From the NCBI RefSeq assembly GCF_000833025.1, contig NZ_CP010817.1, positions 3,534,001-3,598,000 on the forward strand: DNA of 64,000 nt, given 5' to 3'. The DNA comes from Myroides profundi (lineage in GTDB: Bacteria > Bacteroidota > Bacteroidia > Flavobacteriales > Flavobacteriaceae). This document shows, in pieces, positions 1-9,300 of the stretch; the first letter of the stretch is position 1, and each line of letters opens with the position of its first letter. The notes beneath the pieces are model-generated. The model worked only from the letters and a program-made list of their open reading frames with translations. It ran no database searches and was not told the DNA's origin. The translations under genes and the position numbers were made by a program.

Positions 1-109
1 CAATTAACCAACTAAATTACTAACGATGATAAAATTACTAATCCATTGGGCTATACTTTTAATAGCATTATGTGAACGATTAATAAACGTATTATTTTAA
101 ACCTAGATT
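1..109. other. Leader region upstream of the DUF2975 operon
   Basis: This AT-rich stretch precedes the first DUF2975 gene. It contains a 24-codon hydrophobic open frame at 26-100 starting with ATG and ending with TAA, closed upstream by a TAA at 5-7. It has no recognisable relatives and may be chance or the decayed end of another membrane gene. I see no good TAnnTTTG promoter box. Confidence 0.3.
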
Positions 110-730
110 ATGAAGCTGAAATTACTTACAGTTATATTTATTGTATTATATATAGCCAATCTTTGTGTACACTTTAGAGATTTTCAACAAGGGTATAATA
201 ATGCTCCAGAATGTCATGATGATAAAGTGTATACTACTTTGATCGTTAAACAGACTCCTAGTGAAACCTCTGACCTTCATTTATCTCTAACAGATAAAAA
301 AACTACTGGTATACAAATACGTGAAATAAAAGAGACTATTGAAGTAGAAGTTCCTAAACAATATTCGAACGGGATTAGTAATTTCTTCATAGGTTTATTA
401 GGTATCCTTACTATACTCCTTTTCCCAGTTATCATTATTGTATTTATAAAATTCTTTAAAAACTTATATAATGGTAATATAGCATCTAATAGTCAAATAA
501 GACGACTACAAATTCTAGCTTATTTTCAACTACTTCTACCTGTATTAGGGAATATATTTATTTATTATTCAAACAAAGAACAACAAGAAGTAGCTAATAT
601 TTATAACCTCAACCTAGTTAAGTATGACTATGATTTTTCGTTATTTATTATTCCTTTAATTCTGTTATTGATTGTTGAAGTATTAAAGCAACATTTAACT
701 TTAAAAGAAAATGCTGAACTAACCATATAA
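110..730 (+). CDS. DUF2975 family membrane protein (copy 1 of 3)
   Basis: Integral membrane protein of unknown function, 206 aa. Hydrophobic segments lie at about residues 5-22, 90-115, 135-152 and 178-196, giving four predicted helices with a polar loop of about 65 residues after the first. This layout matches DUF2975 proteins, which in many bacteria are encoded next to a very small XRE-type regulator, as here. The C-terminal segment (IIPLILLLIVEVLKQHL) resembles the two following paralogues, but this copy is the most diverged. It is the first gene of a tight four-gene operon: the gap to copy 2 is only 9 bp. The assignment rests on layout and the adjacent regulator; the molecular role is not known. 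Confidence 0.8.
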   Translation: MKLKLLTVIFIVLYIANLCVHFRDFQQGYNNAPECHDDKVYTTLIVKQTPSETSDLHLSLTDKKTTGIQIREIKETIEVEVPKQYSNGISNFFIGLLGILTILLFPVIIIVFIKFFKNLYNGNIASNSQIRRLQILAYFQLLLPVLGNIFIYYSNKEQQEVANIYNLNLVKYDYDFSLFIIPLILLLIVEVLKQHLTLKENAELTI

Positions 731-739
731 CTTGATCTT

Positions 740-1354
740 ATGAAACTAAAATTTCTAACTATATTATTAATCTTTGCATACTTATTTTCCTTTAACAACC
801 ACTTTAAAGATATGAAAATAGGTTTTGATGAAGGATATGACAGCGCAAGAAGCATTTCAACAAATCCTTACTATATAACAATCAAAAACAGTACAGAATA
901 CAATGCAAAATTAACTACTAATCATAACTCACCTAAGATAGCAGTAACTGATTCAACAAGTAGAATTCGTGTAGATGATGTTCCTTTTAGTTATTCATTT
1001 CTTAGAACTGTTATGATAATGAGTTCATTTATTTTTATCGGCTTTATAGTCTATGCCTTATACAATAGCTTTACTATTCTAAAGTTTTTGTACAAAGGAG
1101 AAACTGTTAGCCGTATTCAAATTAAACGTATAAAAGTACTAGCTTCTATACTTTTAGGTCTTGCTATTTATGAGAATATACTCGAATATCTATCTACTTA
1201 CGAAGCATCAAGAATAGCATCTCTATATAACCTAGAAGCTGTAAAAGGTGATTTTAATTTCACAATGTTCTTTATTCCTTTAATTTTGCTGATGATTGTA
1301 GAAGTATTGAAACAACATTTGCGTCTAAAAGAAGATGCAGAACTAATTATCTAA
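740..1354 (+). CDS. DUF2975 family membrane protein (copy 2 of 3)
   Basis: Paralogue of the preceding gene, 204 aa, with the same four-helix layout: helix 1 at about residues 4-20, helix 2 at about 92-115, helix 3 at about 133-150 and helix 4 at about 175-193. The last third is almost identical to copy 3, including a 94-bp run of identical DNA (1253-1346 against 1881-1974), whereas the first two thirds are strongly diverged. Such a sharp change in identity suggests gene conversion or a recent partial duplication. It lies 9 bp from copy 1 and 10 bp from copy 3 and is certainly co-transcribed with them. The function is unknown. Confidence 0.8.
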   Translation: MKLKFLTILLIFAYLFSFNNHFKDMKIGFDEGYDSARSISTNPYYITIKNSTEYNAKLTTNHNSPKIAVTDSTSRIRVDDVPFSYSFLRTVMIMSSFIFIGFIVYALYNSFTILKFLYKGETVSRIQIKRIKVLASILLGLAIYENILEYLSTYEASRIASLYNLEAVKGDFNFTMFFIPLILLMIVEVLKQHLRLKEDAELII

Positions 1355-1364
1355 TCAATGTATT

Positions 1365-1982
1365 ATGAAATTAAAAATACTAACAGTCATATTAATATTT
1401 ATATACACACTATCCTTTATTAACGAATTTAATACAGCAGATATCACAGGCGCATTTAATAGAGGACGTGAACAAGGGAGTGGCACAGAAAGTAATATTC
1501 ATTATATAACTGTCAAATCTCCTAAAAGAGAGAGTTCAGAGTTTATAAATACATTAAACAATGATAGTATAGAGGTAGAAGATTCTACTAGCATATTAAG
1601 AATAGAAGACAACACTTCTAATATATTATTGACAACTAGCAAATTCTTTATTATGTTTCTATTCACAATCGCTTTAGTCTATTCCTTTAGCAAAACGATT
1701 AGGTACTTAAAGAAACTTTTTAAAGGTAACTATCTTAGTCTAGAACAAATTACTCGTCTGAGGCAACTTGCATACGCATTATTGTTATGTGGAATACTAG
1801 GCAATCTAGTAGCTTTCATAGATAATTATGAAGCATCGAGAATAGCATCACTATATAACCTAGAAGCTGTAAAAGGTAACTTTAATTTCACAATGTTCTT
1901 TATTCCTTTAATTTTGCTGATGATTGTAGAAGTATTGAAACAACATTTGCGTCTAAAAGAAGATGCAGAACTAACCATATAA
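1365..1982 (+). CDS. DUF2975 family membrane protein (copy 3 of 3)
   Basis: Third DUF2975 paralogue, 205 aa. Helix 1 is at the N-terminus, followed by a polar loop with acidic stretches, then three helices at about residues 90-112, 132-150 and 176-194. The C-terminal block (NFTMFFIPLILLMIVEVLK and onward) is shared with copy 2 at DNA level. The 3' end (GAACTAACCATATAA) matches copy 1 instead, so the copies look mosaic. It ends 9 bp before the XRE regulator gene, the normal position of the DUF2975 partner. The protein may sense or transmit a membrane signal to the regulator, but that is inference from neighbourhood only. Confidence 0.8.
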   Translation: MKLKILTVILIFIYTLSFINEFNTADITGAFNRGREQGSGTESNIHYITVKSPKRESSEFINTLNNDSIEVEDSTSILRIEDNTSNILLTTSKFFIMFLFTIALVYSFSKTIRYLKKLFKGNYLSLEQITRLRQLAYALLLCGILGNLVAFIDNYEASRIASLYNLEAVKGNFNFTMFFIPLILLMIVEVLKQHLRLKEDAELTI

Positions 1983-1991
1983 CCCCACGAT

Positions 1992-2201
1992 ATGCCAATA
2001 ATAGTAAACCTTGATGTCATGATGGCTAAGCGAAAGATATCGCTTAATGAGTTGGCTGAGCGTGTAGGTATCACCGTGAGTAATCTATCCATACTCAAGA
2101 CCAATAAGGCGAAAGCCATACGCTTTAGTACATTGGAAGCAATCTGTAAAGAATTAGATTGTCAACCAGCTGATATACTAGAATATGTAAATGAAGACTA
2201 A
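1992..2201 (+). CDS. Small XRE/Cro-type HTH regulator (DUF2975 partner)
   Basis: A 69-residue DNA-binding protein consisting of a single Cro/CI-type helix-turn-helix. The HTH core is at about residues 16-40 (ISLNELAERVGITVSNLSIL), followed by the typical KAKAIRFSTLEAIC and the closing CQPADILEY signature. This very short family (YozG-like) usually starts with an MPIIVNLDVM-like N-terminus, which supports the chosen ATG at 1992 over the internal methionines. It closes the DUF2975 operon, 9 bp after copy 3, and a terminator follows at once. It probably represses or autoregulates the operon; the operator is not identified. Its codon use looks slightly more GC-rich than the membrane genes before it. 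Confidence 0.9.
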   Translation: MPIIVNLDVMMAKRKISLNELAERVGITVSNLSILKTNKAKAIRFSTLEAICKELDCQPADILEYVNED

Positions 2202-2223
2202 GCTAAATGCTTGGTCTTTTTAT
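2194..2223 (+). terminator. Intrinsic terminator of the DUF2975-XRE operon
   Basis: A 10-bp stem (AAGACTAAGC with GCTTGGTCTT, one G-T wobble) with a 5-nt loop is followed by a T-run. It starts within the last codons of the regulator. The convergent gene ends at 2220, so the hairpin may serve both directions. Confidence 0.75.
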
Positions 2224-3056
2224 TTCCAAATACTTGCATTCCCTTGAATGACAACAATTAACCACCATACAATAGGTACACTCTCTACCCAGAATAGCGT
2301 AAAGAATTTGGTTCGTTTCGGTGAAGCATATACAATAAAAAACAGCGTTAATAATACGATCAACATATTATTCCATGCCTGTATAGGCTGATAGCCTACT
2401 TTAAAGAATTCAATAACATAAAAAGGAATTAGTAATAATCCTAATAGCCATTTGGTATTAGCTATTCCAAGCATCTGAGGTAAGGTCTTCAAATACTTAT
2501 CGTCATACTGTAAATCAACGACTTCAAATATTCCAATTAGAATAAACACTAAGATAAAACGCTGTATAAACTTAACTACAATATCCCAACTGACTGGTAT
2601 ATCAGCATTCATCACTGGTACTATAAGCGTTACAGTAGCCCAACACAGACATACGATATACACTTTAAGTCCTGCTAGATTGCGCAGATTACTTCGGTTG
2701 CTACTGATGGGTATAGCGTATAGTACTGACAACACCAATAAGCTCAAAGTAACGAATTGTGCTTTCCAATTCAACATAAAGAAGGCAACAGTACCTATCA
2801 GCAACGCGATAATACTTATCCCGATAATAACTTTCAGACGTAGTGTAAATGGGTTCTTATGTCTATAGATTACTTCTGCATACTTAATAAAGTTATAAGA
2901 AAATAGCGTTCCTGTAAAAGCTAAAGTAGACACGACTGCATCAAATGGAAGGTGACAGAAATAAAATGTCATCTGCACTAAAGCAAAGACTGCTAACGAA
3001 ACGTGAACACTTCCGTTTAAATAAAGAGCAACTATTCTGTTTTTTAACAAATCCAT
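2220..3056 (-). CDS. UbiA-like polytopic membrane protein
   Basis: A 278-residue protein with about eight hydrophobic helices. The segment DLQYDDKYLKTLPQMLG resembles the second Asp-rich motif of UbiA prenyltransferases (DxxxD followed by TLPxxLG). At the place of the first Asp-rich motif the protein has SYNFIKYAE, without the expected NDxxD, so classical prenyltransferase catalysis is doubtful. I start it at the ATG at 3056; a TTG four codons upstream (3068) is less likely. It stands alone, divergent from gcvP and convergent with the XRE regulator. The natural substrate is unknown. UbiA superfamily membership is likely, the function is not settled. Confidence 0.65.
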   Translation of the reverse strand: MDLLKNRIVALYLNGSVHVSLAVFALVQMTFYFCHLPFDAVVSTLAFTGTLFSYNFIKYAEVIYRHKNPFTLRLKVIIGISIIALLIGTVAFFMLNWKAQFVTLSLLVLSVLYAIPISSNRSNLRNLAGLKVYIVCLCWATVTLIVPVMNADIPVSWDIVVKFIQRFILVFILIGIFEVVDLQYDDKYLKTLPQMLGIANTKWLLGLLLIPFYVIEFFKVGYQPIQAWNNMLIVLLTLFFIVYASPKRTKFFTLFWVESVPIVWWLIVVIQGNASIWK

Positions 3057-3139
3057 ATTAATTATCAATCTAACTAGTGTAATGCTTATTTACTTTTCAA
3101 AATTAATCGATATAAACATACAATTGTCAGATTAATGGT

Positions 3140-3147
3140 TATTTTTG
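3140..3147 (+). promoter_or_regulatory. Candidate -7 promoter box for gcvP
   Basis: TATTTTTG matches the flavobacterial -7 consensus TAnnTTTG, 33 bp before the gcvP start codon. The nearest upstream TTG (3124-3126) is only 13 bp away, shorter than the usual 17-23 bp, so the -33 element is uncertain. Confidence 0.45.
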
Positions 3148-3180
3148 TGTGATTAAACACAACTTTTATTTATTGTCCAA

Positions 3181-6030
3181 ATGAAAACAAACGCATTTGC
3201 ATTAAGACACATTGGTCCTCGTCCTGAGGATATGGCAGAAATGCTTAAAACAGTGAAAGCTGATAGCATCGAACAATTAATCAACGAAACTTTCCCAGAC
3301 GCAATCCGTCTTAAAGAAGACTTAAACCTTGCTCCTGCAATGACTGAGTATGAGTACTTATCTCACATTCAAGCATTAGGAAACAAAAATAAAATATTCC
3401 GTTCTTTCATCGGTTTAGGATATAATGAGGCAGTAGTTCCTGCAGCTATTATCCGTAACGTATTTGAAAACCCAGGATGGTATACAGCTTACACTCCTTA
3501 CCAAGCTGAAGTAGCTCAAGGTCGTTTAGAAGCTTTATTAAACTTCCAAACTACTGTTATCGAGTTATCAGGTATGGAGATTGCTAATGCTTCATTATTA
3601 GATGAGGCTACAGCAGCAGCTGAAGCAATGATCTTATTATTCGACGTAAGAACAAGAGATCAAAAGAAAAACAACGTAGTGAAGTTCTTCGTTTCTGAAG
3701 AGATATTACCACAGACTTTATCAGTATTACAGACTCGTGCTACTCCATTTGGTGTAGAGTTAGTAGTAGGTAACCACGAAGAGTTTAACTTCTCAGAAGA
3801 ATACTTCGGAGCGATCTTACAATACCCTGGTAAACATGGTATCGTAGCTGACTACGCTGACTTTATCAACCAAGCAAAAGCAAAAGACATTAAAGTAGCT
3901 GTAGCTGCTGATATTATGTCATTAGTATTATTAACTCCTCCAGGAGAAATGGGAGCTGACGTAGTAGTAGGTACTACTCAACGCTTTGGTATTCCATTAG
4001 GATTCGGAGGTCCTCACGCTGCTTTCTTCGCTACTAAAGAAGAATATAAACGTAGTATGCCAGGTCGTATCATCGGAGTATCTAAAGATGCTGATGGTAA
4101 CTTCGCTCTACGTATGGCTTTACAAACTCGCGAGCAACATATCAAACGTGAGAAAGCTACATCTAATATCTGTACGGCTCAAGTATTATTAGCTGTTATG
4201 GCTAGTTTCTACGCTGTTTACCACGGACCTAAAGGATTGACTAATATCGCTTCTTTAATCCATGCTAAAGCAGTAACTGTAGCTACTGAATTAGGTAAAT
4301 TAGGTATCGAGCAAGTGAACGCTAACTTCTTCGACACAATCTTAGTGAAAGCGGATGCTGCTAAAGTGAAACCTATCGCTGAAGCAAACTCTATTAACTT
4401 CAACTATATCAATGCAAACACTATCTCTATCTCATTAAACGAGACTGTAGAATTAGCTGATATTAACGCTATCGTTAATGTATTCGCTCAAGCTACTGGT
4501 AAGACAGCTACTGAGGTAACTGCATTAAGCACTGAAGTTAAGTACCAAGATAAACTAAAACGTACTTCTAAGTTCTTAGAGCACGCTGCATTTAACAGCT
4601 ACCACTCTGAGACTGAGTTAATGCGTTATATCAAAAAATTAGAGCGTAAAGACTTAGCTCTTAACCACTCTATGATCTCTTTAGGTTCTTGTACAATGAA
4701 ATTGAATGCTGCTGCTGAGATGTTACCATTGAGTAACGCACAGTGGAACAACGTTCACCCATTCGTACCTGCTGACCAAGCACAAGGATACTTAGAGATG
4801 TTACACGGATTAGAAGAGAAATTAAATGTGATTACTGGTTTTGCTGGTACTACATTACAACCAAACTCTGGAGCTCAAGGAGAGTACGCTGGTCTTATGG
4901 CTATCCGTGCATACCACCACTCTAGAGGAGACTTCCAACGTGATATCGCACTTATTCCTGCTTCTGCACACGGTACTAACCCTGCTTCTGCAGCAATGGC
5001 AGGTATGACAGTAGTAGTAACTAAAACTACTCCAGAAGGTAATATAGACGTGGCTGACTTAAAAGCTAAAGCTGAACAATATAAAGACAACTTATCTTGT
5101 CTTATGGTTACTTACCCATCTACACATGGTGTATATGAGTCTGCTATCATGGAGATTACTCAAATCATCCACGATAACGGAGGACAAGTATATATGGATG
5201 GTGCTAATATGAATGCACAGGTGGCAATCACTAACCCTGCTAATATCGGAGCAGATGTATGTCACTTAAACTTACACAAGACTTTCGCTATCCCTCACGG
5301 AGGTGGTGGACCTGGTGTAGGACCTATCTGTGTGGCTGAGCACTTAGTACCATTCTTACCTACTAACCCTATCGTTAAAGTAGGTGGTGAGAAAGGAATC
5401 ACTGCTATCTCTGCTGCTCCTTATGGATCTGCATTAGTATGTTTAATCTCTTACGGATACATCACTATGTTAGGAACTGAAGGATTGAAGAAAGTAACTC
5501 AACAAGCAATCTTAAATGCTAACTACATGAAGACTCGTCTTGAAGAGCACTACGCTATCCTTTATACAGGAGAGAAAGGACGTGCTGCACACGAGATGAT
5601 CGTTGATGTACGTGAGTTTAAAGAAAAAGGTATTGAAGTAACAGATATCGCTAAACGTCTTATCGACTACGGTTTCCACGCTCCTACAGTATCTTTCCCT
5701 GTTGCTGGTACATTAATGATCGAACCAACAGAAAGTGAGAGCAAAGAAGAACTTGACAAATTCTGTGATGCAATGGCTTCTATCCGTCAAGAAATTGAGA
5801 ATGCAACTATCGAGAACCCTGTAAACGAGCTTAAGAATGCTCCTCACACATTAGCATTATTAACTGCTGATAACTGGGATCTTCCATACTCAAGACAGAA
5901 AGCTGCTTACCCACTTCCTTATGTAGCTGAAAACAAATTATGGCCTACTGTACGTCGTATTGACGATGCTTACGGTGACAGAAACTTAATTTGTTCTTGT
6001 GCTCCTATCGAAGTTTATATGGAGAACTAA
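3181..6030 (+). CDS. gcvP: Glycine dehydrogenase (decarboxylating), P-protein
   Basis: The P-protein of the glycine cleavage system decarboxylates glycine with pyridoxal phosphate and transfers the aminomethyl group to the lipoyl arm of the H-protein. At 949 aa it is the single-chain form, with N- and C-terminal halves fused, and full length for the family. The N-terminus (FALRHIGPRPEDMAEML) is typical. The PLP lysine is K700 in HLNLHKTFAIPHGGGGPG, and the glycine-rich stretch after it is intact. It is monocistronic: a strong terminator follows at 6054, and gcvT and gcvH are not in the window. Codon use is biased towards AAC, TTC and CGT, as expected of a highly expressed gene. No glycine riboswitch is visible in the short leader. 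Confidence 0.97.
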   Translation: MKTNAFALRHIGPRPEDMAEMLKTVKADSIEQLINETFPDAIRLKEDLNLAPAMTEYEYLSHIQALGNKNKIFRSFIGLGYNEAVVPAAIIRNVFENPGWYTAYTPYQAEVAQGRLEALLNFQTTVIELSGMEIANASLLDEATAAAEAMILLFDVRTRDQKKNNVVKFFVSEEILPQTLSVLQTRATPFGVELVVGNHEEFNFSEEYFGAILQYPGKHGIVADYADFINQAKAKDIKVAVAADIMSLVLLTPPGEMGADVVVGTTQRFGIPLGFGGPHAAFFATKEEYKRSMPGRIIGVSKDADGNFALRMALQTREQHIKREKATSNICTAQVLLAVMASFYAVYHGPKGLTNIASLIHAKAVTVATELGKLGIEQVNANFFDTILVKADAAKVKPIAEANSINFNYINANTISISLNETVELADINAIVNVFAQATGKTATEVTALSTEVKYQDKLKRTSKFLEHAAFNSYHSETELMRYIKKLERKDLALNHSMISLGSCTMKLNAAAEMLPLSNAQWNNVHPFVPADQAQGYLEMLHGLEEKLNVITGFAGTTLQPNSGAQGEYAGLMAIRAYHHSRGDFQRDIALIPASAHGTNPASAAMAGMTVVVTKTTPEGNIDVADLKAKAEQYKDNLSCLMVTYPSTHGVYESAIMEITQIIHDNGGQVYMDGANMNAQVAITNPANIGADVCHLNLHKTFAIPHGGGGPGVGPICVAEHLVPFLPTNPIVKVGGEKGITAISAAPYGSALVCLISYGYITMLGTEGLKKVTQQAILNANYMKTRLEEHYAILYTGEKGRAAHEMIVDVREFKEKGIEVTDIAKRLIDYGFHAPTVSFPVAGTLMIEPTESESKEELDKFCDAMASIRQEIENATIENPVNELKNAPHTLALLTADNWDLPYSRQKAAYPLPYVAENKLWPTVRRIDDAYGDRNLICSCAPIEVYMEN

Positions 6031-6053
6031 TCTTAACAGATTTATCTATACAG

Positions 6054-6083
6054 AAAACGCCATCATTACGATGGCGTTTTTTT
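6054..6083 (+). terminator. Intrinsic terminator of gcvP
   Basis: An 11-bp perfect stem (AAAACGCCATC with GATGGCGTTTT) with loop ATTAC is followed by a T-run, 24 bp after the gcvP stop. Confidence 0.92.
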
Positions 6084-6130
6084 ATGCTCTACTATGTTCT
6101 TTTTAACTAAAGCTACTAGGTAGCACCTCT

Positions 6131-6356
6131 ATAGTTATCAACAATATTGTTCATAACTATAATTCATCTTATTCACATTACAAACAGTGATAACCTCAAC
6201 ACTAAATAAAAAATAAACACCACTAATACAATAACTTACAAAATAAATAGTAATTATAAAGAATAATATCTCTCTAGAGTTATCAACATTTTTACTCCAT
6301 AAATAATTTTTATCAACAGGGTTATCAACATAGTTATAAACACTGTTGTTAACTAT
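6131..6356 (+). other. AT-rich gap with DnaA-box-like 9-mers and a palindrome
   Basis: The gene-free interval between gcvP and the helicase holds six co-oriented 9-mers resembling DnaA boxes. TTATTCACA at 6169-6177 fits TTATNCACA exactly. TTATCAACA occurs at 6135-6143, 6280-6288, 6310-6318 and 6322-6330, and TTATAAACA at 6334-6342, each one mismatch away. Between the boxes lies a very AT-rich stretch (about 6200-6270). A 30-bp near-perfect palindrome occupies 6131-6160. This could be a replication origin, a DnaA-responsive site or another regulatory array. Genes to the right, including rpoBC and ribosomal genes, lie mostly on the minus strand, which does not favour bidirectional replication from here. 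Confidence 0.4.
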
Positions 6357-9300
6357 AAACTATCGTATTCGAAATAACCTCTTTGTTCTTTAATATGAGT
6401 AATCATCTCTTTATAAATACTATTATGACTAAGCACCTCAGCATTACCGATGATAATCATTTGCTCTTTTGCACGAGTCAGAGCCACATTTAACTTACGG
6501 TCTACTGACTGATCATCATTAAGACTCACTACCCCATCTAGCTGAAGTACTTCATTAATGGTAAACGAACAAATAATAATATCTCTCTGTCCTCCCTGAA
6601 AGCGTTCTACTGTATCGACTACTATATCTTCAGCATTTAGAATATCACTACCTTCTAGTTTATTTTTAATCAGTGCTATCTGATTCTTAAATGGAGCTAT
6701 AATTCCAACCTGTTTTGTCAAATCTGTGCTACATCCATTTAGTTGATTAAGCTGCTCTATCTTCTGCAATAGACAAACAACAAAATCAGCTTCTTTCTCG
6801 CTTGTTTTCTTTTGTTGTCCTGCATGGTGTTCTTCCACATTGACAAAGAAGACTCTCTTCTGTGCTAATATTGTACTTAATAGATCATTATCTACAGACT
6901 TTAAGTTTAACGGAGCTACTTGTCTCTGTAGACTACTTTTAGCTACCGTAGTTAAGTTCTCTAATGTATAAGCCTCTTTTAGTTTGCCTTCATAGAATGC
7001 TATATTAGGAAATGCAGCTATCTCTCTATGCATACGCCCTTGATAGGTCAATGTATCATGTGCATAATTAAGCTTATTCAGTTCACAGAAGTTATATAAT
7101 CGTTCGAATAATGAATTGCGTCTATCCGCTAACCCGATCTGTTCTAGCAGGGGATTATTAGTCTTAGATAACGTATCACTCTGTACCACTATCGCCGGAA
7201 GCTGTTTGTGATCACCGATCATAATGAACCTCTTACACTTAGGTAGTAGCCCTATAATCTGAGGCTCTAATATCTGAGAAGCTTCATCTATGATAACTGT
7301 ATCAAATTTCTTTAGTTTGAACACGTCATTCTTACTAGACATAGTAGCCACTGTAGACAGAAACACTCTATTATTACGAATAATATTAGACAAAACATTT
7401 CTAGTAAATCTCCTACCCGATTTCTCTAACGCATCACTCTCACGTTTAATAATCGTGCTGACTAGATAATCAGCATATTTCTGACTACTAGATAACGGGC
7501 TACCTATACGCACAAACTTATCTATAGCAGATACATGCTCTAGCGCATCCGTCACCGCACCACATAGCTCATCCACAGCCTTATTAGTATAGGCTAGAAG
7601 TAATATATTCTGATTGGTATTGGTATATAATTCTTCTACGAGCTCCTTAATGATATGAGAAGTCTTACCTGTACCAGGAGGTCCATTTAGCACAAAGTAA
7701 TCTTCTGCTGACAACGCATTATTTAATATCCTATTCTGTTCTACAGAAAGAGTAGGCTTATAGAACCCATAATTTATCCCTTGTCTAGGAGGTAGTACAT
7801 TGAGGATTACCTCTCTCTTATTCTTCGGTGCGTTCATAAACGCATATAGACTCTTATACATACTTGTAAAAGAAGAATCCATAGAGTCCCGTTCTAGCGC
7901 CCATAAGCGATATTGATTAAAATAATTTATCCCTCTCTGCTTATGACGAAACACTACTGCCACCGTTTCTTTGGTAATGCTCTGTATCGTACATTTAAAT
8001 ATCTGATGCTTCACTGCTGTATCCGTATCATGATCTCGAGGATATAATACACAGACATCTCCCTTTCTAAAGTTGACAAAGTCATCTACTAATGTTCGCC
8101 TGAAGATAATTTGCTTCTCTTCTTCGAAGATTTTATTCTCTATAATCTCTAAATCATATAAGATACTATACTTATCTTTTTTGACCTCAGCACTATCTAT
8201 CCATAAGCTTGCCAACCCGTGACTTCCTTCGTAGTCACTCGCTCCTAACTTACTAATGTATTGTTCTCTTGCGATAAAGCTGACAAAAGAATAAAAATAG
8301 GTACGCTCTAACTCTGAGCACTTCTCTAGCACAGATGTAAACATATCTATCTGCTTATAGAGCATATCCTTAAACTTGGTATTCAGATTAGGGTTACGCA
8401 CTATATTCTCCCCTTTTACATAGTGGAGTAACAGCGCTACTTTCTCCAGATCATCTGACTTTAAGATATGTTCATTTAATACTATTCTATTTCTCAACTC
8501 ACATATCGCCTGCACTCGACGAAGGTTAATCTGATCTTTACGAAGATTATTAGTTCTTGGTTTACTATAAAAAATAAAGCCACTCAGATACTTCTCATTA
8601 CCTATCTCTCGATAGGGTATATCATATACCACAGATAGCATGAGGTGATATAAATACAGCTGTACAGTGTGATTAGGTTTCACCCCTACCCCGTCATCAG
8701 GATAGACCGTCCCACCAGACTTCAGCTCCACGATAGTTGTCTTTAGATTATCTTTCTTTATACTATGAAGAAGGTCTAAACGTCCCTGTACCCCATAAGT
8801 ATTACACAAAAAACTCGGTTCTAGGTTAATATCTCCCTCATTCGTGATACCATAATGTACGAACTCTTCAAGATATACTCTCTTGATCGTATTAAAATGA
8901 GTTTCACAGTCATATCGATATTGTTTAAACTGTTCTATATCTAATATATCAGGACAAGCCGTATGCTCAAAAGGATAGTTCTCAAAGTGGTGCACAAAGA
9001 CTGTATCAAAGTTTACTGTCTGCGCGTCTTCTGCACCTACTAACTCATCCATTACAGCATTAGCAAAGTTACCGATGAGTAGATACTTATTATTAGGTAT
9101 CTCATCGAACTTCGACTTTATAAAGCTCAATGAAGAAGTCCCATAGTCTTGAAAACACTCTGCTATAGCAGACACATCTATTAAGTAATCTGGTTCTAGT
9201 ATAAATATCTTCGGATGATGTATCTGATGATCATCTACTCCTACATTAATCAAGTGTAGTGTAGCTCCCTTCCATATTTTCTCTATAGAACTAAATGTAG

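Noticed and set aside
26-100. A 24-codon hydrophobic frame before the DUF2975 operon
   Set aside because: Too short and without relatives; mentioned only as content of the leader region.
628-855. Minus-strand frame within DUF2975 copies 1 and 2
   Set aside because: It is the shadow of the duplicated C-terminal coding sequence on the other strand.
3069-3180. A glycine riboswitch before gcvP
   Set aside because: The leader after the -7 box is only about 30 nt, too short for the tandem aptamer.
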